Assembly (NCBI RefSeq): GCF_014651035.1
Contig: NZ_BMWC01000006.1
Location: 372,001 to 436,000, forward strand
Length of the DNA: 64,000 bases
Source of the DNA: Streptomyces lomondensis
GTDB lineage: Bacteria; Actinomycetota; Actinomycetes; Streptomycetales; Streptomycetaceae
Reading direction: 5' to 3'
A model generated the notes under the pieces. That model saw nothing but the letters and a program-made list of their open reading frames with translations. It searched no databases and was not told the DNA's origin. Below, in pieces: positions 7,171-15,568 of the stretch. The stretch's first letter is position 1, and every line of letters starts with the position of its first letter. The position numbers were made by a program, and so were the translations under genes.

Positions 7171-8526
7171 CTCGGCTTCCGCGCGGGCCTCGGGCGCGGG
7201 CTGCGGCTCCGCCGCACGCGCCCGGTCCGCGAGGACCTTGATCGAGACCAGCGCGATCACCGAGAGCCCGATGATGTAGCCGGAGACGGCCAGCGAGGTG
7301 CCGGTCGCCTCCAGGAGCAGCACCATGACAAAGGGCGCGAGCCCGCCGCCGGCGACGGCCGCGATCTGGTAGCCGAGGGAGGCGCCGGTGTAGCGCATCT
7401 CGGGCGTGAACAGCTCGGCGAACAGGGCGGCCTGGGGCCCGTACATGATGCTCAGGAAGCAGCTGGCGACGAACGTGCCGACCGCGAGCCACAGCAGCGA
7501 GCCGGTGTCGATCAGCAGGAACAGCGGTACGGCCCACAGGGCGATGCCGGCCGCGCCGAGGGCGTAGATCCGGATGCGGCCGATGCGGTCGGAGAGCGCG
7601 GCGGCGGCCGGGATCAGCACGAGCTGGGTGAGGCTGACGCAGAGCGAGACGGTGAGCACCGCGCCCTTGTCCATGTCCAGTTCGCGGGTCGTGTAGTCGA
7701 GGACGCCGGTGATGAGGATGTAGAAGGTCGCGGTGTTCACGGCGAAGGAGCCACCGGCCAGGAGCACCGTGCCGAGGTGGCCGCGCAGGATGGTGCGCAG
7801 CGGCGAGCTCTGCTCGGACTTCTCCTGCTCGGCGAGCGCCCGTTCGGCCTCCCGGAACGCCGGGGTCTCCTCGACGCGGGTGTGGATGTACCAGGCGAGG
7901 CCGAGGACCAGCAGGCCGACCAGGAACGGCACGCGCCAGCCCCAGGCGGCGAACGCCGAGTCGGTGGTGAGCGCTCCGGCCAGCAGGAAGACGGTGTTGG
8001 CGGTGACCACGCCGATGGGGACGCCGAGTTGGACGACGCTGCCGTAGACGCCGCGCTTGCCCTCCGGGGCGTACTCGGTGGCCAGGAGCATCGCGCCGCC
8101 CCACTGGGCGCCGACGGCGACGCCCTGGGCGACCCGGAGCAGGACGAGCAGGATCGGCGCGGCGACGCCGATCGTGTCGTACGTGGGCAGCAGGCCGATG
8201 CCGGTGGTGGCCACGCCCATCAGGGTGAGGGCGAGGACCAGCATCGGCTTGCGGCCGCGCTTGTCGCCGAGGTGGCCGGCGACGATGCCGCCGAGGGGGC
8301 GGGCGAGGAAGCCGACGGCGAAGGTGGCGAACGAGGCGAGGACGCCCGCGGTCGGGCTGCCGGCGGGGAAGTAGAGGTCGCCGAGGACGAGGGCGGCGGC
8401 GATGCCGAAGACGAAGTAGTCGTACCACTCGACGGCCGAGGCGAGCGCCGCCGCGGTGGCCACGCGGCGGCGGTTGCCCATGGCGGGTGTGGTGGTGGCG
8501 GGCTGAGCGGAAGGGGCCGTGTCCAT
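7159..8526 (-). CDS. MHS-family MFS transporter (metabolite:H+ symporter)
   Basis: A 455-residue, 12-helix major facilitator. MHS features are clear: ASAVEWYDYFVFGIAAAL at the first helix, motif A GHLGDKRGRKPML in loop 2-3, RVAQGVAVGAQWGGAMLL, and RVEETPAF in the central loop. Relatives such as ShiA, KgtP and ProP take up organic acids, shikimate or osmolytes with protons. It is downstream of the aldehyde/alcohol dehydrogenase pair on the same strand, but a terminator-like hairpin at 8679-8702 and a 198-base gap separate them. It may import a substrate for those enzymes; that is inference. ATG 8526 is chosen because the longer frame lacks MFS features. Confidence 0.87.
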   Translation of the reverse strand: MDTAPSAQPATTTPAMGNRRRVATAAALASAVEWYDYFVFGIAAALVLGDLYFPAGSPTAGVLASFATFAVGFLARPLGGIVAGHLGDKRGRKPMLVLALTLMGVATTGIGLLPTYDTIGVAAPILLVLLRVAQGVAVGAQWGGAMLLATEYAPEGKRGVYGSVVQLGVPIGVVTANTVFLLAGALTTDSAFAAWGWRVPFLVGLLVLGLAWYIHTRVEETPAFREAERALAEQEKSEQSSPLRTILRGHLGTVLLAGGSFAVNTATFYILITGVLDYTTRELDMDKGAVLTVSLCVSLTQLVLIPAAAALSDRIGRIRIYALGAAGIALWAVPLFLLIDTGSLLWLAVGTFVASCFLSIMYGPQAALFAELFTPEMRYTGASLGYQIAAVAGGGLAPFVMVLLLEATGTSLAVSGYIIGLSVIALVSIKVLADRARAAEPQPAPEARAEAESAS

Positions 8527-8678
8527 GCGGTGCACGCTCCGGTGGGTGCGGGGACGGAACGGGGGGTGGCGCGGGTTCCGGGGAACGTACTGACCGGACG
8601 GTATGGACGTCAACGGGTCGTGCACCAGGACTTTTTGCCTGTACGTGGCACTCAGTCGGCGGGCGGGCATGCCGACGA

Positions 8679-8702
8679 CCCCGGCCTCGCGGGAGGCCGG
8701 GG
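8679..8702 (-). terminator. Terminator of the aldehyde/alcohol dehydrogenase operon
   Basis: A perfect 10-bp stem, CCCCGGCCTC and GAGGCCGGGG, closes a GCGG loop. It begins 22 bases beyond the stop at 8725. Confidence 0.8.
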
Positions 8703-8724
8703 CGCGGACGGGGACGGGGACGGC

Positions 8725-9807
8725 CTAGAAGACGACCAGCGCGCGGCCGCCCTTGCCCGCCAGCATGTTCGCGAAGGCTGCCGGAATGCCGTCGAGGGAG
8801 ATGCGCTCGGTCACCAGGGCGCTCAGGTCGAGGCGGCCCGCCCGGACGTGGTCCGCGAGCACGGGCAAGTCCTCCGCCGGGTTGGAGTTGCCGTACACGC
8901 AGCCGGAGAGGGTGCGGCCCCAGTGGAAGATCTCCAGGGCGTTGAAGGTGACCTGCTGGTCCTTGCCGCCGATGCCGACGACCGTGGTGCGGCCGCCGCG
9001 GCGGGTGGAGTCCCACGCCGTGCGGATGGTGACCGCGCGGCCGGCGCACTCGACGGCCACGTCGACGCCCTGCTTGCCGGTCAGGCCGCGGATCTCGCGG
9101 GCGGTGGTGTCGGAGGCGACGAGGTAGTCGGTGGCTCCGGCCGTCCGGGCCAGCTCCTCCTTCGCCGGGGAGACGTCCACCGCGATGATCTTCGAGGCGC
9201 CCGCGATCCGGGCCGCCTGGAGGGCCGCGAGGCCCACTCCCCCGACGCCGAACACCGCCACGGTCTCGCCCTGCCGCACCCGGGCCGAGTGGTGGACGGC
9301 GCCGTAGCCGGTGAGGACGGCGCAGCCGAGGAGGGCGGCGTCGGTGAGCGGGACGCCGTCCGGGACGGGCAGGACGCAGGAGGCGGAGACGACCGTCTCC
9401 TCGGCGAACGCGGCGACGTTCAGGCCGGGGTGGAGGTCGGTGCCCTCGGCGGTGCGGGCGTAGACGTCGGCGGCGCCGTTCAGGGCGTTGGCGCACAGCC
9501 AGACCTCGCCGAGCGAGCAGGCGTGGCAGGCGCCGCAGGACGGAGCCCAGTTGAGGACGACCCCGTCGCCGGGCGCGACGTGGGTGACGCCCTCGCCGAC
9601 GGCGACGACCGTGCCGGCGCCCTCGTGGCCGAGGACGGCGGGGACGGGCACGCGCATGGTGCCGTCGGACAGGGACAGGTCGGAGTGGCAGACCCCGGCG
9701 GCGGCGAGCCGGACACGGACCTGTCCGGGTCCGGGGTCGGGCAGGTCGATGCCGGTGATCTCCAGCGGGGAGCCGACGGCGGGCAGGACGGCGGCGCGGA
9801 CAGCCAT
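8725..9807 (-). CDS. Zn-dependent alcohol dehydrogenase (MDR superfamily)
   Basis: A 360-residue medium-chain dehydrogenase. Catalytic zinc ligands are Cys40 (GVCHSD), His61-Glu62 (LGHEGAG) and a later Cys in LLGCAVLTGYGAV. The four-cysteine structural zinc lobe is intact (Cys91, 94, 97, 105 in CGACHACSLGEVWLC). The Rossmann motif VFGVGGVGLAA is near residue 183. The retained lobe and overall pattern match class III/mycothiol-type or long-chain alcohol dehydrogenases. It follows the aldehyde dehydrogenase gene by 20 bases, forming an operon that would oxidise an alcohol to an acid. It starts at ATG 9807 after a GGGAG ribosome site. Confidence 0.9.
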   Translation of the reverse strand: MAVRAAVLPAVGSPLEITGIDLPDPGPGQVRVRLAAAGVCHSDLSLSDGTMRVPVPAVLGHEGAGTVVAVGEGVTHVAPGDGVVLNWAPSCGACHACSLGEVWLCANALNGAADVYARTAEGTDLHPGLNVAAFAEETVVSASCVLPVPDGVPLTDAALLGCAVLTGYGAVHHSARVRQGETVAVFGVGGVGLAALQAARIAGASKIIAVDVSPAKEELARTAGATDYLVASDTTAREIRGLTGKQGVDVAVECAGRAVTIRTAWDSTRRGGRTTVVGIGGKDQQVTFNALEIFHWGRTLSGCVYGNSNPAEDLPVLADHVRAGRLDLSALVTERISLDGIPAAFANMLAGKGGRALVVF

Positions 9808-9827
9808 GACGGAAGGGACTCCCCTGA

Positions 9828-11216
9828 CTAGAACTGGAGGGACTTGGTCTGGAGGTACTCGGCCAGGCCGTGCACGCCGAGTTCGCGGCCGACGCCCGAC
9901 TGCTTGTAACCGCCGAAGGGGGCGAGCGGGTTGAAGCGGCCGCCGTTGATGTCGACCTGGCCGGTCTCCATCCGGCGGGCGAAGGCCACCGCCTCTTCCT
10001 CGTCGCCGGCCCAGACGGCGCCGGCCAGGCCGTAGACCGTGCCGTTGGCGATCCGCAGGGCGTCCTCCTCGTCGTCGTAGCTGAGGATCGACAGGACCGG
10101 GCCGAAGATCTCCTCCTGCGCGATGGTCATGTCCGGGGTGACGTCGGCGAAGACGGTGGGGCTGACGAAGTAGCCCTTCTCGCGCTGGGCTTCGGGGCCG
10201 CCGGCGACCAGGCGCGCGCCTTCCGCGACGCCCTTCTCGATGTAGCCGCGCACCCGGGCCTGCTGCTTGGCGTTGACGACGGGGCCGATGCGGTCGCCGT
10301 ACTTGGCGGCGGCCGTCGCGGCGAGTTCCACCGCCTCGTCGTACTGGTGGCGGTGGACCAGCATCCGGGTCCAGGCGCTGCACGTCTGGCCGGAGTTGGA
10401 CATGACGTTGGCGACGCCGACGTTGACCGCCTTGGCGAGGTCGGCGCTCGGGAGGATGACGTTGGCGGACTTGCCGCCGAGTTCGAGGGCGACCTTCTTG
10501 ACCTGCCCGGCGGCGACGGCGGCGATCCGCCGGCCGACGGCGGTGGAGCCGGTGAAGGAGACCATGTCGACGCCGGGGTGCTCGGCGAGGGCCTGCCCGG
10601 CGACCGGGCCGAGCCCGGTGACCAAGTTGAAGACGCCCGCCGGGATGCCGGCCTCGTGCACGGCGCCGGCGAGCAGGCGAGCGACCAGCGGGGTGTCCTC
10701 GGCGGGCTTCACCACGATCGTGCAGCCGGCCGCGAGGGCCGGGGCGACCTTGGCGACGATCTGGTGCAGCGGGTAGTTCCAGGGCGTGATCGCGGCCACG
10801 ACACCGACCGGCTCGTGGTGGACGACCGAGTTGCCGGTCTTCTCCTCGAAGGAGTACGTCGCCGCCAGCTCGGCGTAGGAGCCCGCCACGGCGATCGGCA
10901 CGGCGGCGTGGACGGCCTGCGAGAACTTCAGGGGCGAGCCGAGTTCGGCCGTGACCGTCTCGGCGATCTCGTCCGCGCGGGCCGCGAGCACGTCCCGCAG
11001 GGCGGCCAGGCGCGCGGCGCGCTCGGTCGGCGGGGTCGCGGCCCAGGCCGGCAGGGCGGCGCGGGCGGCCCGTACGGCGGCGTCGACGTCCTCTGCGGTG
11101 CCCGCCGGGACCGTGCCGATGACCCGCTCGTCGACCGGGTTCACGACCTCGATCACGTCCTGGCCGGCGGCGGGGCGCCAGGCGCCCCCGATGTACATGC
11201 CGTCGTGTGCCTTCAT
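9828..11216 (-). CDS. NAD(P)+-dependent aldehyde dehydrogenase
   Basis: A 462-residue aldehyde dehydrogenase. Asn147 (TPWNYPL), Lys170 (VVKPAEDTP), Glu245 (ELGGKSANV) and nucleophile Cys279 (NSGQTCSAWTRM) are all present, and FGGYKQSGVGRELG closes the C-terminus. It oxidises aldehydes to carboxylates in the cytosol; the substrate is not evident. It is the first gene of an operon with the alcohol dehydrogenase 20 bases downstream. GGAGG at 11224-11228 gives a good spacing to ATG 11216. The palindrome at 11256-11274 lies 40 bases upstream and resembles the box at the 4.7-kb TetR gene, so the operon may be repressed by that regulator. Confidence 0.92.
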   Translation of the reverse strand: MKAHDGMYIGGAWRPAAGQDVIEVVNPVDERVIGTVPAGTAEDVDAAVRAARAALPAWAATPPTERAARLAALRDVLAARADEIAETVTAELGSPLKFSQAVHAAVPIAVAGSYAELAATYSFEEKTGNSVVHHEPVGVVAAITPWNYPLHQIVAKVAPALAAGCTIVVKPAEDTPLVARLLAGAVHEAGIPAGVFNLVTGLGPVAGQALAEHPGVDMVSFTGSTAVGRRIAAVAAGQVKKVALELGGKSANVILPSADLAKAVNVGVANVMSNSGQTCSAWTRMLVHRHQYDEAVELAATAAAKYGDRIGPVVNAKQQARVRGYIEKGVAEGARLVAGGPEAQREKGYFVSPTVFADVTPDMTIAQEEIFGPVLSILSYDDEEDALRIANGTVYGLAGAVWAGDEEEAVAFARRMETGQVDINGGRFNPLAPFGGYKQSGVGRELGVHGLAEYLQTKSLQF

Positions 11217-11255
11217 CGCGCTTCCTCCGGGGCGGGGCGTCGTCGTCCGGCACAT

Positions 11256-11274
11256 AAACTAGCGACGATAGTTT
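11256..11274. promoter_or_regulatory. Putative TetR operator before the aldehyde dehydrogenase operon
   Basis: AAACTAGCGACGATAGTTT has 9-bp arms with one mismatch, and shares the CTAGC-N3-G.TAG core with 4675-4693 and 62172-62190. Confidence 0.7.
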
Positions 11275-11369
11275 TCCGGCGCCAGACGTTCCGGGGCCCC
11301 GAGCTCGCCGGGTCCCGGGTCATCACAGCACGGAGTCGACCCCGCCCGGGTGTGCGGCTCCTCACTCCC

Positions 11370-11576
11370 CTAGGGCCCTTCTGATGAATCTCCGCGGGGA
11401 AGGAGCGGCGTTCGGTGCGTGCGATCGGCGTGCGGGGCGGAGGGTCATGTGGCGGAGCCACCTGGCCCTCCGCCCCGTGCGGCATGGGGGTGCCCCCTGC
11501 TCGAGCGAAGCCGAGAGCTTGGGGGAGGGCGTGCCGGGCGTCGCGACGCCGCGGAGATCCATCAGAAGGGCCCTAG
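11370..11576. mobile_element. MITE-like element with 28-bp terminal inverted repeats
   Basis: Positions 11370-11397 and 11549-11576 are inverted repeats matching at 27 of 28 bases. They include the CTAG that ends both sides and may be a 4-bp target duplication; inside this, each end reads GGCCCTTCTGAT. Between them is a second long hairpin (about 11434-11486) and a GCTCGAGCGAAGCCGAGAGC-type stem-loop common in Streptomyces intergenic DNA. The element is 199 bp inside the CTAG copies and has no transposase. CTAG duplications are typical of the IS427 group of IS5-family elements, so it may be a non-autonomous derivative mobilised in trans. Its right repeat supplies the stop codon of the neighbouring ABC ATPase gene. 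Confidence 0.8.
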
Positions 11577-12905
11577 GTCGGGCAGGCGCGCCGGGTGCGG
11601 GCAGATGCGGTCGCCGTGCTGGTCGAAGACGAAGAGGTGGGCGAGGTCGACGAGGAGCGGTACCTGCATGCCGTGGCGGAGGGCCAGGTCCGGGGTGGTC
11701 CGGACGATCAGGTCGCCGGGCAGGCGGGGTTCGGGGCTCGTGAGGCCGGGTCGCGCGTCCTCGGGGTGGTCCAGGGCCACGACGGGTCCCGCCCGGCCGG
11801 CTCCGGTCCGCTCCCGCAGGCGGGTGAGGACCGAGCCCTCGCGGCGCCGCCGCCGGGCGGGACGGCCGGGGCGGGGGCGCGGGGCCTCCAGTTCGGGGAC
11901 GACGGCCGGGCTGGAGCCGGTGTTGAAATGGACGAGGATCTCGTGCCCCTGGAACTCCACGTGCTCGACCAGGCCGGTGATCGGCACCTCGCCGGGCCGG
12001 GCGGCGGAGTGCTTGGCGATCCGGACGGCCTCCGAGCGCAGGCCCACGATGACCTCGCGGCCCTGCTGGACCCGCAGCAGCTGGTGGTCCAGCGAGAGCG
12101 GCTCGGGCAGCCGCAGGAACTGCTTGCCGAGGCTGATGGTCATCGCCCCGTCCAGCGGGGCCCGGACCAGGCCGCGCAGCAGGTTGATGCGCGGGGTGCC
12201 GATGAAGGCGGCGACGAAGACGTTGCTGGGCAGCGCGTAGACGACCCGCGGGCTGTCGACCTGCTGGAGCACGCCGCCGCGCAGCACGGCGACGCGGTCA
12301 CCGAGCGACATGGCCTCGGCCTGGTCGTGGGTGACGTAGACCGTGGTGACGCCCAGCTCCCGGGTGAGCTGGGAGATCTCGGCGCGCAGATGGGTGCGGA
12401 GCTTGGCGTCGAGGTTGGACAGCGGCTCGTCCATGAGGAAGGCGGAGGGGTGGCGGGCGATGGCCCGGCCCATGGCGACCCGTTGGCGTTCGCCGCCGGA
12501 GAGCTGGGCGGGCAGGCGGTCGAGGAGATCCTCGATGCCGAGCATGCGGGCGGTGGCGTCGACGCGGGGCCGGGGATCGGTGCCCGGGGCCTCGATGCGC
12601 AGCGGGAAGCCGATGTTGGCCCGGCTGGTCATGTTCGGGTAGAGGGCGAAGTTCTGGAAGACCATCGCCATGTCCCGCGCGGACGGCGGCAGGTCGTTGG
12701 CGTGCTCGCCGTCGAGCAGCAGATCGCCCTCGTCGATCTCCTCCAGGCCGGCGATCATCCTGAGCACGGTCGACTTGCCGCAGCCGGACGGGCCGAGCAG
12801 CACGAGGAACTCGCCGGGCGCGATGTCCAGTGACAGCCGGTCCACCACGCGGGCTCCTCGCGTGTAGGCCTTGCTCACGTCGTGCAGGGAGATGGCGCGT
12901 GTCAT
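11562..12905 (-). CDS. ABC transporter ATP-binding protein, MalK/UgpC/MsiK type
   Basis: A 447-residue sugar-type import ATPase. Walker A GPSGCGKST is at about residues 38-46, the Q-loop at FQNFALYP, signature LSGGERQ at about 135-141, Walker B FLMDEP at about 156-161, and the H-loop at VYVTHDQAEAMSLGD. Two C-terminal TOBE/OB segments follow. They are interrupted by an unusual Pro/Arg-rich insert (ELEAPRPRPGRPARRRRREG). No permease or binding-protein gene is adjacent, which fits multi-use ATPases of the MsiK kind. The last residues and the stop codon at 11562 lie inside the right repeat of a MITE-like element, so the native C-terminus was probably altered by its insertion. Confidence 0.85.
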   Translation of the reverse strand: MTRAISLHDVSKAYTRGARVVDRLSLDIAPGEFLVLLGPSGCGKSTVLRMIAGLEEIDEGDLLLDGEHANDLPPSARDMAMVFQNFALYPNMTSRANIGFPLRIEAPGTDPRPRVDATARMLGIEDLLDRLPAQLSGGERQRVAMGRAIARHPSAFLMDEPLSNLDAKLRTHLRAEISQLTRELGVTTVYVTHDQAEAMSLGDRVAVLRGGVLQQVDSPRVVYALPSNVFVAAFIGTPRINLLRGLVRAPLDGAMTISLGKQFLRLPEPLSLDHQLLRVQQGREVIVGLRSEAVRIAKHSAARPGEVPITGLVEHVEFQGHEILVHFNTGSSPAVVPELEAPRPRPGRPARRRRREGSVLTRLRERTGAGRAGPVVALDHPEDARPGLTSPEPRLPGDLIVRTTPDLALRHGMQVPLLVDLAHLFVFDQHGDRICPHPARLPDLGPF

Positions 12906-13102
12906 GAGGGGCCCCCGAGGGGTCATCAGGGCGCTGGTGCTCCGCGGTCGGAAGCCCCATGCGGGTCGTACGGGGCTGTGGGTCACGGAAGTTAACGGAA
13001 TGTGCGCGGCCTGGGGAAGACACGGGGCGGGATCAGGTGCTCCGGTCCATCTGGTGAGAAGGCGGACGACCTGATTCGGCCAGGGGCGGCCCGCCTCGGC
13101 GG

Positions 13103-14896
13103 TCAGCGGATGCCGGTGAGGTGGGCGAAGACCACGACGTTCCCGGAGTAGCCCTTCCGGCGGTCGTAGCTGCCGCCGCAGGTGATCAGGCGCAGCTCGG
13201 GGCGGCCCCGGGCGCCGTACACCTCCTGGCTCGGGAAGTGCGCCTTCTCGTACGACTTGACCTTGTCCACGGTGTAGACGGCGATCCGCCCGTCGGCGCG
13301 GCGGGCCTTGACGATGCGGCCTCGCTTCAGCTCGGTCAGCCCCGCGAAGACGGCGGGCCCGCTGTCGGTGTCGAGATGCCCGACGGCCACGGCGGTGCCC
13401 TGCCCGCCGGGCGAGGCGCCGTTCCGGTACCAGCCGACCAGCTTCGGATCGTCCTCCGGGGGCGCGGTGAGCCGGTGTTCGCGGTCCAGGCCCAGGTCCA
13501 TGACCGGGGCGTCGACGCGGAGGTAGGGGATGAGCAGGCGGGTGGCGCGGGAGTGGGGCAGGGGGCGGAGGGCGGGCGGGGTGCGGGGCTTCCGGGTGGC
13601 CGGGGCCCGGGTGCCGGTGGCGGTGTGCGGCCGCTTGGGGGCGGCGGCCAGGGGTCGCGGGCGGGGGCGGGGGGCGTGGGCATCGGTCAGGGGCCCGGGG
13701 GTGGTGGGCCTGCGGGTGGTGGACGCCGCGGCACGGGACCGGGACCCGGGGGTGGGGGTCACGGCCGTAGGGCGTGCGGGGGTTCGGGACGCGCCCTTGG
13801 CGGGCCCGGGCGACCGGGAGGGCCCGGGCCGGGCGGCGGGCGGGGTACGACCGGATCCGGGCGGGAGGGAAGCGGGGGCGGCGCCGGAGCCGGGCGGCCG
13901 GGAAGTGGGGGCGGCACGGGAGCCGGGCGGCAGGGAAGTAGGGGCGGCACGGGAGCCGGGTGGCAGGGCAGCCGCATCCCTGCCGGGGCCACCCGGCAGC
14001 GCGGCCGTACCGCTGCCGGAGCCGTCCGGCAGCCCGGCCCTACCAGTGCCGGAGCCGTCCGGCATTGCCGCCATGCCGGTACCGGAGCCACCCCGCACGG
14101 CGGCCATGCCAGTGCCGGAGCCACCCGGCAGCCCGGCCGTACCGCTGCCGGAGCCACCCCGCACGGCGGCCGTACCGGAGCCGTCCGGTACGGCGGCCGC
14201 GGCGACCCCGGCGGGGTCGTGCGGGAGAGCCGTGACCGTTGTGCTGGGCTCCTCGCCCCGGTCCCACCAGACACCGACCGCCAGCAGCGACACGGCCAGC
14301 ACGATCGTCCGCGTCAGCCGGTAGCCACGCGTCCGGTACCAGGGCCTGCGCGACCGCCGGGGCCACGCAGCGGGGCCGCCGCCGGCCGCAGCCGTACGCC
14401 CCGCCGGAACCACGCCTGAACCGCCGCCGGCCGCAGCCGTACGCCGCCCCGCCGGGACCGCGCCTGTACCGCGAGCGGCCCCACGCCGAACCACCGGGGC
14501 ACCAGCCCCGACCCGGCGCCGAGCCGGCGTGGCGGCAACCGACCCGGAACCGGCCGCAGGCCGCCCCACCGGGACAGCGCCCGAACCGGCCCCACCGAAG
14601 ACCCGCTGGAGCGACTCCTGCGGGCTGCGGCCCCCGCGCCGAACCACCGCCTCCGCCCCGAAACCGGCCGCAACGCCCCCCAGACCCACCGGGTTGGCGA
14701 CCGGACCGAAGCCGGACCCAGCCCCGCGTCGGACGACCGAGGCGGCGCCACCACCGGAACGCCCGGAACCGGACCCGCGCCGCCCCACCGACGGGGTCCC
14801 GGAGCCGGCGTCACCCCGCCCCGCGGCCCCCGCCCCGGACTCGCGCCGCCCCACCGGAGCGGCGCGATACGCGGAACGCGGCCTACGCGGCGCCAT
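13103..14896 (-). CDS. Class F-type sortase with very long low-complexity regions
   Basis: The last 170 residues form a sortase domain: His at about 507 (VAVGHLDTDSG), Cys at about 573 (LRLITCGGSYD) and Arg at about 579-580 ahead of KGYSGNVVVFAHL. A membrane helix lies at about 190-212 (RLTRTIVLAVSLLAVGVWW). Before it are some 185 residues of Gly/Arg/Ser repeats (VVRRGAGSG types). After it come about 200 residues of Pro/Gly/Ser repeats (PGGSGTGMAAVRGGSG types). ATG 14896 overlaps the stop of the upstream secreted-protein gene by 14 bases, so the two are probably coupled. Usual class F sortases have 200-250 residues, so this one is more than twice as long. A later start nearer the helix cannot be excluded. 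Confidence 0.8.
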   Translation of the reverse strand: MAPRRPRSAYRAAPVGRRESGAGAAGRGDAGSGTPSVGRRGSGSGRSGGGAASVVRRGAGSGFGPVANPVGLGGVAAGFGAEAVVRRGGRSPQESLQRVFGGAGSGAVPVGRPAAGSGSVAATPARRRVGAGAPVVRRGAARGTGAVPAGRRTAAAGGGSGVVPAGRTAAAGGGPAAWPRRSRRPWYRTRGYRLTRTIVLAVSLLAVGVWWDRGEEPSTTVTALPHDPAGVAAAAVPDGSGTAAVRGGSGSGTAGLPGGSGTGMAAVRGGSGTGMAAMPDGSGTGRAGLPDGSGSGTAALPGGPGRDAAALPPGSRAAPTSLPPGSRAAPTSRPPGSGAAPASLPPGSGRTPPAARPGPSRSPGPAKGASRTPARPTAVTPTPGSRSRAAASTTRRPTTPGPLTDAHAPRPRPRPLAAAPKRPHTATGTRAPATRKPRTPPALRPLPHSRATRLLIPYLRVDAPVMDLGLDREHRLTAPPEDDPKLVGWYRNGASPGGQGTAVAVGHLDTDSGPAVFAGLTELKRGRIVKARRADGRIAVYTVDKVKSYEKAHFPSQEVYGARGRPELRLITCGGSYDRRKGYSGNVVVFAHLTGIR

Positions 14897-15470
14897 CGGG
14901 GCGGCGACGGAGCCGGAACCAGACCGTCCCGGCGACGGCGGCCAGCCCGACCGCCGCCGCGCCGGCGACCGGCGTGAAGGCCTCGCCGCGGGCGATGCCG
15001 CCACCGCCCGCCGGCGGACCGCCGACCGGCGTCGTCGGCTTGGAGGTCGGGCAGTCGACCTTGAACACCTTGAACTTGCCGGCGCCGTGGGCCTGGTCGG
15101 TGAGCCAGGTGAGCTTGTACTGCCCGTTGGGCAGGTCCACGGCCTCGGTGCGGCCCTTGCCGGTCCGGTCGGCGGTGAACGTGCCGGTGCGGGTGGCCCC
15201 GCCCGGGACCTCGGGCTGGGTCTGGATGGTCCAGTTGACTTTCTCGCCCGGATCGAAGTTGAACGCGGCGAGGTAGAAGTCGCAGACCTTCGGGTCGTTG
15301 CGCTGGTCGTCGGCTCGCGTCGTGCTGGCGTGGATCTTGACGTCTCCGTTGTCCCCCGGGACAGGTTGGGCGACGGCGGGCACACCGCTCAGGGTGGTCC
15401 CTGCGAGGGTGAGAGCGGCGAGGACGGCGGTGCGGGTGCCGGCACGGCGCGCGAGGGGTACGACGGGCAT
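14883..15470 (-). CDS. Secreted, membrane-anchored protein next to sortase
   Basis: A 195-residue protein from ATG 15470, after a GGAGG site. It has a signal peptide (RRAGTRTAVLAALTLAGTTLSGVPAVAQP) and a beta-rich extracellular domain of about 110 residues with two cysteines (KVCDFYLAAF and KVDCPTS). A Gly-rich linker, a C-terminal membrane helix (AFTPVAGAAAVGLAAVAGTVWF) and the basic end RLRRRPDGAA follow. This is the layout of a cell-wall sorting signal but without a clear LPxTG or LAxTG box. The gene lies directly upstream of, and overlaps, the sortase gene, so it is probably the sortase's dedicated substrate or partner. The domain family is not recognised. Confidence 0.8.
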   Translation of the reverse strand: MPVVPLARRAGTRTAVLAALTLAGTTLSGVPAVAQPVPGDNGDVKIHASTTRADDQRNDPKVCDFYLAAFNFDPGEKVNWTIQTQPEVPGGATRTGTFTADRTGKGRTEAVDLPNGQYKLTWLTDQAHGAGKFKVFKVDCPTSKPTTPVGGPPAGGGGIARGEAFTPVAGAAAVGLAAVAGTVWFRLRRRPDGAA

Positions 15471-15568
15471 GAAGATGCCTCCAAGTCAGATGATTTTCAT
15501 ACAAACACCGTCACCTGACTCTCTGTCACCTCACCGCCGAAAGGCCCGCAGCCCCGCCCTACGACACG

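Noticed and set aside
7777..9831. 684-codon plus-strand open frame
   Set aside because: It lies opposite the MFS and alcohol dehydrogenase genes and spans their intergenic terminator; a shadow frame.
11384..11743. Open frame inside the MITE-like element
   Set aside because: It has no transposase motif, is produced by the palindromic GC-rich sequence, and overlaps the ABC ATPase gene.
13960..14235. Regular repeats resembling a CRISPR array
   Set aside because: The repeats are imperfect, in frame with the sortase gene and have no unique spacers; they encode a Gly/Ser/Pro stalk.
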